From positions 57,184 to 121,183 of the forward strand of contig JAIRVF010000106.1 of the NCBI GenBank assembly GCA_031254035.1: DNA of 64,000 nucleotides, read 5' to 3'. Of the stretch, positions 1 to 9,669 are shown piece after piece (position 1 is the first letter of the stretch; each line of letters begins with the position of its first letter). A program made the position numbers and the translations under genes. Source of the DNA: Paenibacillus sp. (GTDB lineage Bacteria > Bacillota > Bacilli > Paenibacillales > Paenibacillaceae). The notes under the pieces are model-generated. The model saw nothing but the letters and a program-made list of their open reading frames with translations. It made no database searches and was not told the DNA's origin.

Positions 1-15
1 TCCCATACTATCTAT

Positions 16-64
16 ATAAGTTGAACAATGATTCTAAACGATCCTATTCTTTAGTTCAACTTAT
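16..64. repeat. Inverted repeat with 11-bp arms
   Basis: The arms ATAAGTTGAAC (16-26) and GTTCAACTTAT (54-64) are perfect complements around a 27-nt loop. On the plus strand the right arm is followed by AATTTTTT, so it may be a terminator for a gene that lies to the left of the window. The long loop makes this uncertain. Confidence 0.4.
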
Positions 65-86
65 AATTTTTTGAAGAAAAATGAAA

Positions 87-147
87 AGCTTCTGAATCCA
101 GCATATAATACCGGGTTACATCACCTGGCCTATTTCTGGCAGAAGCT
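87..147 (-). terminator. Likely bidirectional terminator downstream of proS
   Basis: AGCTTCTG (87-94) pairs with CAGAAGCT (140-147), and inner CCAG/CTGG bases can extend the stem. Read on the minus strand the hairpin is followed by TTTTCATTTTTC, which fits the end of the proS transcript. Read on the plus strand a T-run also follows (about 152-157). The loop is long, so strength is uncertain. Confidence 0.5.
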
Positions 148-217
148 CCTCATTTTTTATTCTAAGTCATCTGTTTTTCATAAAACTAAATAACGAGCGA
201 ATGTTATATTGCCAGAC

Positions 218-1666
218 TTAATAAGCTCTCGCAAAAACGACCGTATGTTTGGCAGGTTGTCCACATACCAGGCAGGTATGTTTTTCTTCGGACGGGCTGA
301 ACGGAATATTCCGGCTCGTCGCGCCGGTTTCTTCCTTCACTTTGCTCTCGCAAGCTTCCGAGCCACACCAGCCGGCCAAGGAAAAACCGCGCTTTTCTTC
401 CATGCTTGCCTTCATCTCTTCCAGTGTGTCCACAGAATAGAAGTTATCGGTCATAAATTGCTTCGCACGGTCAAACATTTCGCGTTGCACCTGCTCCAGC
501 ATCTCTTGTACTTCTTGGACGAGGCCCGCTTGCTGCACCACTTTTTTCTCGCCGGTAATACGCGATACAAGCACACAGACGCCGTTTTCCATATCACGTG
601 GTCCAATTTCAAGGCGGACAGGCACTCCGCGCATTTCATACTCGTTGAACTTCCAGCCAGGACGCACATCATTGCGGTCGTCGACACGAACACGGATGCC
701 GGCTTTTTTCAGTTCAGAGTACAGCTCGTCCGTACGGCCAACCACAGCTTCCCAAGTCTTTGGCGGTCCGATTGGAACCATGATAACTTGGGTCGGAGCA
801 ACTTTCGGCGGCAAAGCGAGACCCCGGTCGTCCCCATGCACCATGATCATCGAACCAATCAGGCGAGTACTTGTACCCCAAGAGGTCGTATGCACATATT
901 CTTGTTTGTTTTCGCGGCTCAAATATTGGATGTCAAAAGCTACCGCAAAATTTGTTCCAAGATAATGCGAAGTTCCCGCCTGTACGGCACGTCCGTCCTT
1001 CATCATCGCTTCAATGGAGAATGTTTCAACCGCGCCCGCAAACTTCTCGGACGGTGTTTTTTGGCCAGTAATAACCGGAATTGCCAGGTATTCTTCCACG
1101 AAACTGCGGTATACTTCGAGCATCTTCATCGTTTCTTCGCGCGCTTCTTCTTCCGTCTCGTGAGCCGTATGACCTTCCTGCCACAAAAACTCGCTCGTGC
1201 GAAGGAAAGGCAGCGTACGTTTCTCCCATCTTACGACGTTAGCCCACTGGTTGATCAATACAGGCAAATCGCGATAGGATTGAATCCATTTCGAATACAT
1301 ATGGCCAAACATCGTTTCGGATGTCGGGCGGATCGCCAGACGCTCCTCAAGTTTGTCGCCTCCTGCTTCGGTTACCCAAGGCAGCTCCGGATTAAATCCT
1401 TCGACATGCTCTTTTTCTTTTTGGAAAAAGCTCTCTGGAATGAAAAGCGGGAAGTAGGCGTTGCGGTGGCCCGTTTCTTTGAAACGACGGTCCATCTCTT
1501 GTTGAATATGCTCCCAAATCTCGTAACCGTCCGGGCGAAAAACGATACACCCACGGACAGGTGAGTAATCCATAAGATCTGCTTTTTTAATAACATCGAT
1601 ATACCAGCGCGAGAAATCTTCCCCCTGTGGTGTAATCTCAGTCACAAATTGTTTATCGTTTGACAT
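218..1666 (-). CDS. proS: Prolyl-tRNA synthetase, short archaeal/eukaryotic-like type
   Basis: Class II aminoacyl-tRNA synthetase of 482 aa that charges tRNA-Pro. The class II core is visible as RPTSE (motif 2 region) and the stretch FLRTSEFLWQEGHTAH. There is no room for the roughly 180-residue editing insertion of the bacterial form, which is about 565 aa in B. subtilis. The C-terminus carries a CGSEAC...CLVC cysteine set that fits the zinc-binding tail of the archaeal/eukaryotic-like type. The start ATG at 1664-1666 has GGGAGG about 8 nt upstream. It follows rseP by about 60 nt, the place where B. subtilis carries the long bacterial-type proS, so the locus is conserved but the enzyme type differs. 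Confidence 0.96.
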   Translation of the reverse strand: MSNDKQFVTEITPQGEDFSRWYIDVIKKADLMDYSPVRGCIVFRPDGYEIWEHIQQEMDRRFKETGHRNAYFPLFIPESFFQKEKEHVEGFNPELPWVTEAGGDKLEERLAIRPTSETMFGHMYSKWIQSYRDLPVLINQWANVVRWEKRTLPFLRTSEFLWQEGHTAHETEEEAREETMKMLEVYRSFVEEYLAIPVITGQKTPSEKFAGAVETFSIEAMMKDGRAVQAGTSHYLGTNFAVAFDIQYLSRENKQEYVHTTSWGTSTRLIGSMIMVHGDDRGLALPPKVAPTQVIMVPIGPPKTWEAVVGRTDELYSELKKAGIRVRVDDRNDVRPGWKFNEYEMRGVPVRLEIGPRDMENGVCVLVSRITGEKKVVQQAGLVQEVQEMLEQVQREMFDRAKQFMTDNFYSVDTLEEMKASMEEKRGFSLAGWCGSEACESKVKEETGATSRNIPFSPSEEKHTCLVCGQPAKHTVVFARAY

Positions 1667-1728
1667 AAAAATGAATTTCCTCCCAAGAATGTTCTCTTTC
1701 GCAAGCAGCGTAAGAAGTTCATCATCAA

Positions 1729-3000
1729 TTATCCATTGATTAATCGTAATATATCATTGTAGGTTACCGCAATCATTAACAGGAACAGCATCGCGAAGCC
1801 TACGAAATGGACCATGCCTTCGCGGTTCGGATCGATCGGCTTGCCGCGCACCGCCTCGACGCCGAGGAATACCAGGCGGCTTCCGTCCATCGCCGGAATA
1901 GGCAGCAGGTTGAAAATACCCAGATACAAACTCAAGATCGCAGCCCATTTCGTGAGCTGGGTAATTCCTTGCTTGGCAATCTGGCCTGTTAACTCAAAGG
2001 TCCCTACCGGTCCTTTGAGATCGTTCATATTGAACTGGTTGATCAACTTGCCGAAACCCTGGAAAATGATTTTGGTCCCATCAACCATGGCGGTAGCTGC
2101 ACCGGTAAAGGTCTCACCGATGCCTGCTTTGCGCGTAGGGAATGCAGGCGATATGCCGATTTTCCCGCCTTCCTGTCCTTGCATCGTGCGCGGCGTCAAC
2201 GTGACGTTGAACACTTCTTCCCCGCGGCGGATTGTCCATTTCATCGGCTTACCTTCGGACTTGGCCGTCATATCGATCATTTTCTGGTAATCGGTACCAA
2301 TGCTGATACCGTTGACCGTGTCGATAATGTCGCCTTTTTCCAAATGGGCTTCATCCGCCGGCATCCCTTTCGTGACATCCCCGATGACGATGTACGTCGG
2401 ATTCTCAAGCGAAATACCCGCCATTTGCAGATGGATCCCGAACAAGATAAAAGCAAGGATAAAGTTCATCAGTGGCCCCGCGAAAATCGCCATTGCTCGC
2501 TGCCTGACTGTCTTGCTGGCAAACTGACGGTCCCGAGGAGCTATTTGCGTTTCCTGGGATTTAGCCACCAGCATGGCCTGCGGATGAATCGGGTACTGCT
2601 GAATCTCACCGTCCACGTCCAGGCGGATTTTTAGACTGTCCGTCAAATCGATGAATTCTACTTCACCGCGGATCACATTTTTTCGGTTGTCCAACTGATC
2701 AAGATAAATCTTTTTCACTTCGCCGTCCTTTACCCTAACGGCTACCGTTTGTCCCGGATGAATCTCCACCAACTCTGGATCCTCTCCGGCCATACGAGCA
2801 TAACCACCAAATGGCAGCAAACGAAGCGTAAATTGGGTCTCGCCGCGTTTATAGGAAAACAGTTTCGGACCGAAACCGATCGCAAACTCCCGAACTAATA
2901 TGCCGGCACGTTTGGCGAAATAATAATGTCCCCACTCATGTACGGTTACAATGACGAAAAACATGAGCACTGTCAGTAAAACTATTCGAACCGTTTCCAA
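1729..3000 (-). CDS. rseP: Site-2 intramembrane zinc metalloprotease RseP/RasP
   Basis: Membrane protease (M50 family, 423 aa, same size as B. subtilis RasP) that cleaves transmembrane substrates such as anti-sigma factors and signal-peptide remnants. HEWGH at residues 21-25 lies in the first membrane segment and supplies two zinc ligands. LLPFGGYARMAG follows the first segment. A PDZ domain occupies the middle, and NLLPIPAMDG near residue 365 contains the third zinc ligand. The start is TTG (2998-3000), preceded by AAAGGGG; the next ATG would cut into the membrane segment. A decayed sequence resembling its N-terminal part lies just upstream at 3157-3312. Confidence 0.95.
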   Translation of the reverse strand: METVRIVLLTVLMFFVIVTVHEWGHYYFAKRAGILVREFAIGFGPKLFSYKRGETQFTLRLLPFGGYARMAGEDPELVEIHPGQTVAVRVKDGEVKKIYLDQLDNRKNVIRGEVEFIDLTDSLKIRLDVDGEIQQYPIHPQAMLVAKSQETQIAPRDRQFASKTVRQRAMAIFAGPLMNFILAFILFGIHLQMAGISLENPTYIVIGDVTKGMPADEAHLEKGDIIDTVNGISIGTDYQKMIDMTAKSEGKPMKWTIRRGEEVFNVTLTPRTMQGQEGGKIGISPAFPTRKAGIGETFTGAATAMVDGTKIIFQGFGKLINQFNMNDLKGPVGTFELTGQIAKQGITQLTKWAAILSLYLGIFNLLPIPAMDGSRLVFLGVEAVRGKPIDPNREGMVHFVGFAMLFLLMIAVTYNDILRLING

Positions 3001-3156
3001 TCGTTTTCTTTCCCCTTTCGTAATCGAGTATGTCCTTCTAGTTTATCATTATTCTCCGATCCCGTACAAAAGACACAGGTAGGTCATAATTATTATGAAG
3101 AAAGTTTTACAGCGCTGAGACGACTGCCCGCACCTCTCACCATAGACTTCTCTGGC

Positions 3157-3312
3157 CTAAAGATCAGGATTTACTCGCTCGTTCGTGTGTGGGAAAGGAA
3201 TTCTGAAATCCAATCCTGCCATTCTTGCAAAACCACCAAAAGGAAGCAAACAAATCGATTTTCTCCTTTAATACAAAAAAATTCTGACCAAGCCAATTAC
3301 AAAATTCACAAG
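3157..3312 (-). pseudogene. Decayed fragment resembling the N-terminal part of an M50 protease (rseP-like)
   Basis: Minus-strand translation gives LVNFVIG, then IFLY, an in-frame stop, and then ICLLPFGGFARMAG, ending at a stop at 3157-3159. The second part matches LLPFGGYARMAG of the intact RseP next door at 11 of 12 positions, and the first part resembles LVREFAIG, which precedes it in RseP. The order is the same as in rseP, but there are stops and small length changes. It is most simply a relic of a second M50 protease gene or a partial duplication of rseP. It is too diverged at DNA level to be recent. Confidence 0.55.
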
Positions 3313-3356
3313 TTATCAAGATATGCATCTTCAAGAATAACTTTCATCCAAAAAAA

Positions 3357-3394
3357 ACTACCAATTCCCACTAACCATAATAAGAATTGGTAGT
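3357..3394 (-). terminator. Intrinsic terminator inside the rseP-dxr gap
   Basis: ACTACCAATTC (3357-3367) pairs with GAATTGGTAGT (3384-3394). On the minus strand the stem is followed by seven or eight T residues. It lies more than 300 nt beyond the dxr terminator, so it probably belonged to a separate small minus-strand transcript now decayed. Confidence 0.75.
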
Positions 3395-3444
3395 TTAATT
3401 ACTCCTGTATTTATATATACCTTACTTATTTTCAAAGCGATTCC

Positions 3445-3650
3445 TTAGTCTTTCTCACGGGCATTTCTAATGCTAGCATGAGCCATATCAGAATACACTT
3501 TATTTTTTGTATAACAGAGTACAGTTTCACAAGTGCCCAAGCAAAACCCGATGCCGCATGACTATTTCATATAAATTTATAAATAATATCAGAGCCTCTG
3601 CTACTCCACTTATTATATCATATAAATCATCTTTCTCAATTAAAGGTTAA
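3445..3650 (-). other. Possible remnant of a small minus-strand gene
   Basis: Two adjoining minus-strand frames look protein-like. One runs from about 3650 and reads DDLYDIISGVAEALILFIN before ending. The other begins near 3560 with CGIGFCLGTCETVLCY and ends in SIRNAREKD at the stop 3445-3447. No start codon with a good ribosome site joins them, and one base shift would be needed to fuse them. A terminator follows at 3357-3394. I do not recognise the protein. Confidence 0.25.
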
Positions 3651-3683
3651 ATTTTATATGCTTACAAATAATTATTCTATGAT

Positions 3684-3721
3684 AAAAAAACAAGCCGAGA
3701 ATAATCCGAATTCCAGCTTGT
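3684..3721 (-). terminator. Intrinsic terminator downstream of dxr
   Basis: ACAAGC (3690-3695) pairs with GCTTGT (3716-3721); on the minus strand a T7 run follows. It begins 13 nt after the dxr stop and ends the uppS-cdsA-dxr unit. Confidence 0.75.
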
Positions 3722-3733
3722 TTTGTGTTTCTT

Positions 3734-4873
3734 TTATAAAACGCTAGCAATTCTACGCGTTTCTTTATCACAAACCTCAATACTCTCAAATTGAGGGTCG
3801 ATAATATTGATATGTTTCTCCAGTACACGTTCAATAATAGCCTCAATATGCAGAAAAGAAATCTCTCCGCGTAAAAATCGGGCAACAGCAACCTCATTAG
3901 CTGCATTAAAAGCGGTTGGCGCTGTACCACCCATTTTACCGCATTCAAAAGCAAGTCTTAAACAAGGGAACCGCTTCATGTCCATTTCTCTGAATTGCAG
4001 CTTGCCCACTTCGGCCAGTGACAGCCGTTCGGCGGGCGAATTCCAGCGTTCCGGGTAGGTCAGGGCATACTGGATCGGCACGCGCATGTTCGGATTGCCC
4101 AACTGGGCGATGATACTCGTATCGCAAAATTCCACGAAGGAATGGATGATGCTCTCGGGGTGAAGCAGTACGCGGATCTTCTCATATGGCAGACCAAACA
4201 GCCAATGGGCTTCAATCACTTCCAGCCCCTTGTTGACCATCGTCGCCGAATCAATGGTGATTTTGGCTCCCATCGACCAGTTGGGATGCTTAAGCGCATC
4301 TTCCACCGTCACCGATTTGAGCTGCTCCCGAGTCAAATCCCGAAACGAGCCGCCGGAAGCGGTCAGCGTGATCCCAGCCAGATCGCCGCGGCGTTCACCG
4401 TTCAGACATTGAAAAATGGCAGAGTGCTCGCTGTCGATCGGCAGGAGCTTGACGCCTTTTTGCCGCGCGAGGGCTGTGACAATATGCCCCGCCGTTACGA
4501 GCGTTTCCTTATTGGCAAGTCCGATCGTCTTCCCTGCTTCAATGGCTGCAAGGGTAGAAGGAAGCCCAAGGCTGCCCATCACGGCCGTGACGACCATGTC
4601 AGCATCCGTACCGGCGGCGATTTCAATGAGTCCTTCGTCGCCGTAGTACACTTCCGTCCCCACTGGAACCTCCGTTTTGATCCGTTCAGCCAGCTCACGG
4701 GTTGCCACAGAAACTTTCCGAGGTTGGAACTGCTGGATTTGCTCTAAGAGCAAATCTGTATTGTTGCCCGCTGCAAGACCTTCGATTTGAAAATGCTCAG
4801 AATGTTTCGCCACCACATCCAGTGTTTGCGTACCAACCGAACCAGTAGAACCGAGCACACTAATCTTTTTCAT
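3734..4873 (-). CDS. dxr: 1-deoxy-D-xylulose 5-phosphate reductoisomerase
   Basis: Converts DXP to 2-C-methyl-D-erythritol 4-phosphate with NADPH, the first committed step of the MEP isoprenoid pathway. At 379 aa it has the usual length. GSTGSVG at residues 8-14 is the NADPH loop. IDSEHSAIFQ, LTASGGSF and the block NWSMGAKITIDSATMVNKGLE carry the metal- and substrate-binding residues. The ATG at 4871-4873 has AGAGGG upstream. It lies 18 nt downstream of cdsA, and its product feeds the undecaprenyl chain made by uppS in the same operon. Confidence 0.97.
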   Translation of the reverse strand: MKKISVLGSTGSVGTQTLDVVAKHSEHFQIEGLAAGNNTDLLLEQIQQFQPRKVSVATRELAERIKTEVPVGTEVYYGDEGLIEIAAGTDADMVVTAVMGSLGLPSTLAAIEAGKTIGLANKETLVTAGHIVTALARQKGVKLLPIDSEHSAIFQCLNGERRGDLAGITLTASGGSFRDLTREQLKSVTVEDALKHPNWSMGAKITIDSATMVNKGLEVIEAHWLFGLPYEKIRVLLHPESIIHSFVEFCDTSIIAQLGNPNMRVPIQYALTYPERWNSPAERLSLAEVGKLQFREMDMKRFPCLRLAFECGKMGGTAPTAFNAANEVAVARFLRGEISFLHIEAIIERVLEKHINIIDPQFESIEVCDKETRRIASVL

Positions 4874-4891
4874 AACGAACCCTCTTTCGTG

Positions 4892-5692
4892 TTAATAAGG
4901 CATCAGCATCATGATATGTACAAACGGGAAGACAATAATCCAGCTGTCGCAGCGGTCCAGAATGCCCCCGTGGCCCGGCAGAAGTGTTCCCGAGTCCTTG
5001 ATACCATATATGCGCTTATAGGCGGATTGGATCAAATCCCCCAGCTGCCCGGCTACGGCACAGGCAAATCCAATCGCGAGTGCCCGTCCCATGCCAAGGA
5101 TCCCCCCTGAAAGAAGGGAGAAAGTAACAGCCGCTATCATGGAAATGACGATGCCTCCAAGAGCACCCTCAATGGTTTTGTTCGGACTAATTGCCGGCCA
5201 AAGTTTGTTTTTACCGATCCATTTCCCAACAAAATAGGCTCCCGCATCGCTTGACCATATGGAGACAAGCAATAGAAACGTCCAGAACAGCCCGTGGCCG
5301 TCGGGCGCGCTGCGGGAACCGGCGATATAAGAAAAGCCGACCCCGATATAAACCGCACCCAAAAACAACATAGCCGCCTGCTGTATCCCGGTTTTATTTT
5401 TTGTTATAACTGTTACCAACATGAACAAGAACATCAGCAGCCAGATGGCATGATCCCATGAAAGCAGAAACTCCATCTCAAGTAGCTTCCATGGAAACAT
5501 AAACATCAGGACGCCCAAATATCCAAGCCATGCCGTACCGCCAAAGGGAGAAACCTTTGTCATCCGCACGAATTCATAGTATCCGATCATCGCCATCGCC
5601 AGAACGCTGAGATGGTACGGCAGCCCTCCTAGCAGGCAAAGTCCCAAAAAAACAACTCCAGCAATTATTCCGGTAATCAGTCGTTGTTTCAA
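4892..5692 (-). CDS. cdsA: Phosphatidate cytidylyltransferase (CDP-diglyceride synthase)
   Basis: Membrane enzyme making CDP-diacylglycerol from phosphatidate and CTP for phospholipid synthesis. It is a 266-aa polytopic protein. The family signature is complete near the C-terminus: YKRIYGIKDSGTLLPGHGG, then ILDRCD. The start is TTG (5690-5692), with GGAGGAG upstream, and overlaps the uppS stop in a TTGA tetranucleotide, so translation is probably coupled. Confidence 0.96.
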   Translation of the reverse strand: MKQRLITGIIAGVVFLGLCLLGGLPYHLSVLAMAMIGYYEFVRMTKVSPFGGTAWLGYLGVLMFMFPWKLLEMEFLLSWDHAIWLLMFLFMLVTVITKNKTGIQQAAMLFLGAVYIGVGFSYIAGSRSAPDGHGLFWTFLLLVSIWSSDAGAYFVGKWIGKNKLWPAISPNKTIEGALGGIVISMIAAVTFSLLSGGILGMGRALAIGFACAVAGQLGDLIQSAYKRIYGIKDSGTLLPGHGGILDRCDSWIIVFPFVHIMMLMPY

Positions 5693-6480
5693 CGATTCTC
5701 TCCTCCATCAGGCTGAGTCAAGCCGCCGTATCTTCGCGTCCTACGTTGGTATTCAGCGACCGCTTCATATAAATAATGTTCATTGAAATCAGGCCAGTAG
5801 ACATCGGTGAACCACATTTCGCTATATGCCATCTGCCACAGCATAAAGTTGCTGATCCGCATCTCTCCGCTAGTACGTATGATCAAATCCGGATCCGGAA
5901 GCCCGCTGGAAAGCATATGCTGATCCAGCATTTCCGGTGTAATGTCTTCCGGCTTTAAAGTACCCGCGTCAATTTCCCGTCCCAATTCGCGCATGCAATC
6001 GGTAATCTCTTTACGACTGCCATAATTCAATGCAAAATTAAGCACCAGGCCGTCATTGTCCGCCGTACGGCGGACGGCTTCTTCCATGGCGCTAATGGTA
6101 TAGGAAGGCAAACCTTTGCGGTCCCCCATCATCCGAACCTGTACATTTTTCTCGATCAGTTCATCCAGCTCTTTAGCAAGGAATTCCTGGGGCAAACGCA
6201 TGAGAAAATCAACCTCATCCTTCGGCCGCTTCCAATTTTCCGTCGAGAAGGCGTACATCGTCAAATATTTGATTCCAAGCTTATCTGCGGCAATTGTGGT
6301 CCGTTTCACAGCCTTCATTCCACTTTGATGCCCGATAAAGCGTGGAAGTCCTTGTCTTTTTGCCCAACGTCCGTTACCGTCCATAATGATGGCGACATGT
6401 TCAGGAACATTGTCTATAGATCGCTCCGGCGGCTGTATTTTGTCTTCCCGTGTCCACCACGATCGAACTCGTTTGATCAT
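5689..6480 (-). CDS. uppS: Isoprenyl transferase (undecaprenyl diphosphate synthase)
   Basis: Cis-prenyltransferase that extends FPP with IPP to the C55 lipid carrier for cell-wall synthesis. IIMDGNGRWAKRQG holds the catalytic Asp; RTSGEMRISNFMLWQ and YSEMWF are the C-terminal signature. I place the start at ATG 6478-6480 (263 aa), because GGAGGA lies 6-7 nt upstream. An in-frame extension of 22 codons would read through a terminator-like hairpin and is not homologous. It overlaps cdsA by 4 nt. Confidence 0.95.
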   Translation of the reverse strand: MIKRVRSWWTREDKIQPPERSIDNVPEHVAIIMDGNGRWAKRQGLPRFIGHQSGMKAVKRTTIAADKLGIKYLTMYAFSTENWKRPKDEVDFLMRLPQEFLAKELDELIEKNVQVRMMGDRKGLPSYTISAMEEAVRRTADNDGLVLNFALNYGSRKEITDCMRELGREIDAGTLKPEDITPEMLDQHMLSSGLPDPDLIIRTSGEMRISNFMLWQMAYSEMWFTDVYWPDFNEHYLYEAVAEYQRRTRRYGGLTQPDGGENR

Positions 6481-6506
6481 TCTAGTTCCTCCATGCGGGT
6501 TTATGC

Positions 6507-6550
6507 AAAAAAAGACATAACCCCACCATAATAGGAGGGGCCGCAAGTCT
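6507..6550 (-). terminator. Terminator or attenuator between frr and uppS
   Basis: On the minus strand CCCC (from GGGG 6537-6540) pairs with GGGG (6521-6524), with outer AGAC/GTCT pairs (6547-6550 and 6513-6516), followed by T7. It begins immediately after the frr stop and ends about 25 nt before the uppS start, so it should end or attenuate read-through from pyrH-frr into uppS. Confidence 0.6.
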
Positions 6551-6551
6551 C

Positions 6552-7105
6552 TTACACTTCCATGATCTCTTTTTCTTTGGTTACGAGCACTTTGTCGACT
6601 TCCGCGATGAATTTATCCGTCGTTTTCTGGATGTCGTCCTGATGACGACGGGATTCATCTTCAGATATATCGGTTTTTTCCATTTTTTTAATGTCGTCGT
6701 TCGCGTCGCGGCGGATATTGCGGATGGCCACTTTGGCTTCCTCACCGAACTTCTTGGTCAATTTCACCAGTTCCGTACGGCGTTCCTCCGTCAGAGCCGG
6801 AATGACAAGGCGGATCGTATTCCCGTCATTTGCGGGGGTCAATCCCAAATCAGACTTCAGAATCGCTCTTTCAATGTCGGACAGCGAGGATTTATCCCAT
6901 GGCTGGATCATCAATGTACGGGAATCCGGCGTATTAATGTTAGCCAGCTGGTTCAGCGGAGTCATCGCTCCGTAGTATTCCAACTGAACCCGGTCCAAAA
7001 GAGCCGGTGTGGCGCGTCCTGCGCGCAGCGTTGCCAAATCTCTTTTCAAAGCGGAGATCGCCTTATCCATACGCTCCTCCGCGTGCTTTTTCACCGTTTG
7101 AGGCA

Positions 7106-7106
<1 letters not shown>
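6552..7106 (-). CDS. frr: Ribosome recycling factor
   Basis: Cytoplasmic factor that splits post-termination ribosomes together with EF-G. At 184 aa it is of standard size. [15 protein letters not shown] near residues 24-38 and the helix [15 protein letters not shown] are typical of the three-helix bundle. The ATG (7104-7106) overlaps the pyrH stop by one base in TAATG, with AAAGGGAG upstream inside pyrH, so the pair is translationally coupled. Confidence 0.97.
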
Positions 7107-7912
<806 letters not shown>

Positions 7913-8043
7913 TCAGGCATACCAGAACTGATGTCATTCTCATACTCTAAAGAAAAACTTCCGATGCCGGCAACCGCCTGACAGCGGATGTTTTTCTTAC
8001 GAGATCAGGCGGCATTCACGCAAAGCTTATATTTCTGATCTCT

Positions 8044-8080
8044 GAAAAAAGAGGGAACACTGGCGTGTTCCGCTCTTTAT
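8044..8080 (-). terminator. Intrinsic terminator downstream of tsf
   Basis: On the minus strand GGAACAC-GCCA-GTGTTCC forms a 7-bp stem extended by AAAGAG/CTCTTT, followed by a T-run. It lies about 45-80 nt after the tsf stop and separates rpsB-tsf from pyrH. Confidence 0.85.
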
Positions 8081-8126
8081 TGTAACAATATTTCTTTCAA
8101 CGCTTAGTCGCGTTTGTTTCCGGTAC

Positions 8127-8777
8127 TTAGTTTTTAACTTGAGCCATAACTTCTTCTACGAAGTTATCCACTTTTTTCTCCATGCCTTCGCCCAGTTCGT
8201 AACGAACAAAACGACGGATTGAGATATTCTCGCCAATCGTGCTGATTTTTTCTTTCAGCAGAGTAGCAATGGTTTTGTCCGGATCTTTGATGAAAGACTG
8301 CTCGAGCAAGCAGAACTCTTCATAGTATTTCCCAATACGGCCTTCAACCATTTTCTCAACGATTTTTTCAGGCTTGCCTTCGTTCAGGGCTTGTGCCTTC
8401 AAAATTTCTTTTTCTTTTTCGATCTCTTCTGCAGGCACTTCTTCACGTGCTACATAACGAGGGTTGGAAGCTGCGATATGCATAGCGATGTCGCGTGCAA
8501 ATTCCTTGAACTGATCCGTTTTACCAACGAAGTCAGTTTCACAGTTGATTTCAACGAGAACGCCGATCCGGCCTCCACCGTGAATGTAAGATTGAACAAC
8601 GCCTTCTGTTGCTACGCGTCCAGCTTTATTAGCTGCTGCAGCAAGACCCTTCTCGCGGAGAACTTCGATTGCTTTCGTAATATCTCCGTTTGCTTCTTCC
8701 AGCGCTTTTTTGCAATCCAGCATACCTGCGCCTGTTTTTTCGCGAAGCTCTTTTACCGCACTAGCACTAACTGCCAT
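8127..8777 (-). CDS. tsf: Translation elongation factor Ts
   Basis: Nucleotide exchange factor for EF-Tu. [16 protein letters not shown] at residues 11-26 is the family signature, and NCETDFV is the conserved core contact segment. At 216 aa it is the short form; B. subtilis EF-Ts is about 290 aa. GGAGGG lies upstream of the ATG (8775-8777). It follows rpsB after 193 nt and is followed by a strong terminator. Confidence 0.97.
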   Translation of the reverse strand: MAVSASAVKELREKTGAGMLDCKKALEEANGDITKAIEVLREKGLAAAANKAGRVATEGVVQSYIHGGGRIGVLVEINCETDFVGKTDQFKEFARDIAMHIAASNPRYVAREEVPAEEIEKEKEILKAQALNEGKPEKIVEKMVEGRIGKYYEEFCLLEQSFIKDPDKTIATLLKEKISTIGENISIRRFVRYELGEGMEKKVDNFVEEVMAQVKN

Positions 8778-8970
8778 GGATATCCCTCCAAAAGTATGTT
8801 CATTATTTTAAATTATTCGACCGCGTAAGCGGGCGTTTTCATACGATATAAGAAAGCGGACTCCTAAAAGATCACCTGTCTTATATCTTAAAAAAAGGGC
8901 AGTGAGAGGTTATACACCTACCAACCACCCTTTTCATTTAATTCATGTCTAACTTGCTATGCTGCTGAAC
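8778..8970 (-). other. rpsB-tsf intercistronic region with several hairpins
   Basis: Three structures can be seen on the transcript. AAAAGGG/CCCTTTT arms (about 8893-8935) are followed by T7 and could be a partial terminator after rpsB. GATATAAGA/TCTTATATC (8845-8853 and 8879-8887) form a long-range stem. A small CCGC-GTAA-GCGG hairpin lies at 8821-8832. The region could adjust S2:EF-Ts output. Confidence 0.4.
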
Positions 8971-9669
8971 TTAGGCAGTTGTCTCTTCGCCTTGGTGAGC
9001 TTCCACCACTGCGTCAGCCATTTTACCTGTCAACAGTTTAACGGCACGAATCGCGTCGTCGTTACCAGGGATAACGTAGTCGATTTCGTCCGGATCACAG
9101 TTTGTATCTACGATACCCACAATTGGGATACCCAATTTGCGAGCTTCGGCAACTGCGATACGCTCTTTGCGTGGATCAATGATGAACAAGGCACTAGGAA
9201 GGCCCTTCATGTTTTTGATACCGCCAAGGAATTTTTCAAGACGATCTTTCTCTTTGCGGAGAAGGATAACTTCCTTTTTAGGAAGAACTGCGAAAGTGCC
9301 GTCCTCTTCCCACTTCTCAAGTTCCTTCAAACGGTTGATACGTTTTTGGATTGTTTCGAAGTTGGTCAAAGTTCCGCCGAGCCAACGTTGGTTGATGTAG
9401 TACATACCGCAACGTTCAGCTTCTTCTTTCACGGAGTCTTGAGCTTGTTTTTTCGTGCCGACGAACAGGATTGTTCCGTTCTCTTCAGCTACGCTCTTAA
9501 CAAAGTTAAAAGCTTCCTCGACCTTTTTAACTGTTTTTTGCAGGTCGATAATGTAAATACCGTTTCTTTCAGTGAAGATATATCTATCCATTTTCGGGTT
9601 CCAACGACGAGTTTGGTGACCGAAGTGAACACCAGCTTCGAGAAGCTGTTTCATGGAGATTACTGCCAT
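8971..9669 (-). CDS. rpsB: 30S ribosomal protein S2
   Basis: Small-subunit protein required for late 30S assembly. The protein is 232 aa and begins [19 protein letters not shown], the usual N-terminus. The ATG at 9667-9669 has AGGAGGTGT upstream; an in-frame ATG 51 nt further upstream lacks homology and would bury that ribosome site. A sigma-A promoter lies at 9794-9822. Confidence 0.97.
   Translation of the reverse strand: MAVISMKQLLEAGVHFGHQTRRWNPKMDRYIFTERNGIYIIDLQKTVKKVEEAFNFVKSVAEENGTILFVGTKKQAQDSVKEEAERCGMYYINQRWLGGTLTNFETIQKRINRLKELEKWEEDGTFAVLPKKEVILLRKEKDRLEKFLGGIKNMKGLPSALFIIDPRKERIAVAEARKLGIPIVGIVDTNCDPDEIDYVIPGNDDAIRAVKLLTGKMADAVVEAHQGEETTA

Larger units (their letters stand above)
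3001..3733. other. AT-rich rseP-dxr intergenic region with decayed coding sequence
   Basis: This 733-bp gap is clearly AT-richer than its flanks. B. subtilis has dxr and rseP close together. It contains a weak minus-strand promoter candidate for rseP (GTACAA at 3064-3069 and TTTATC at 3042-3047 on the plus strand, 16-bp spacer), an rseP-like remnant, a terminator hairpin at 3357-3394, a second apparently decayed small ORF (3445 to about 3650) and the dxr terminator. The arrangement suggests DNA inserted and then eroded between two housekeeping genes. Confidence 0.6.

Noticed and set aside
209-1564. Plus-strand open frame of 451 codons opposite proS
   Set aside because: It is a shadow of the strongly conserved proS on the other strand; the composition is His/Phe/Arg-rich and no domain is recognisable.
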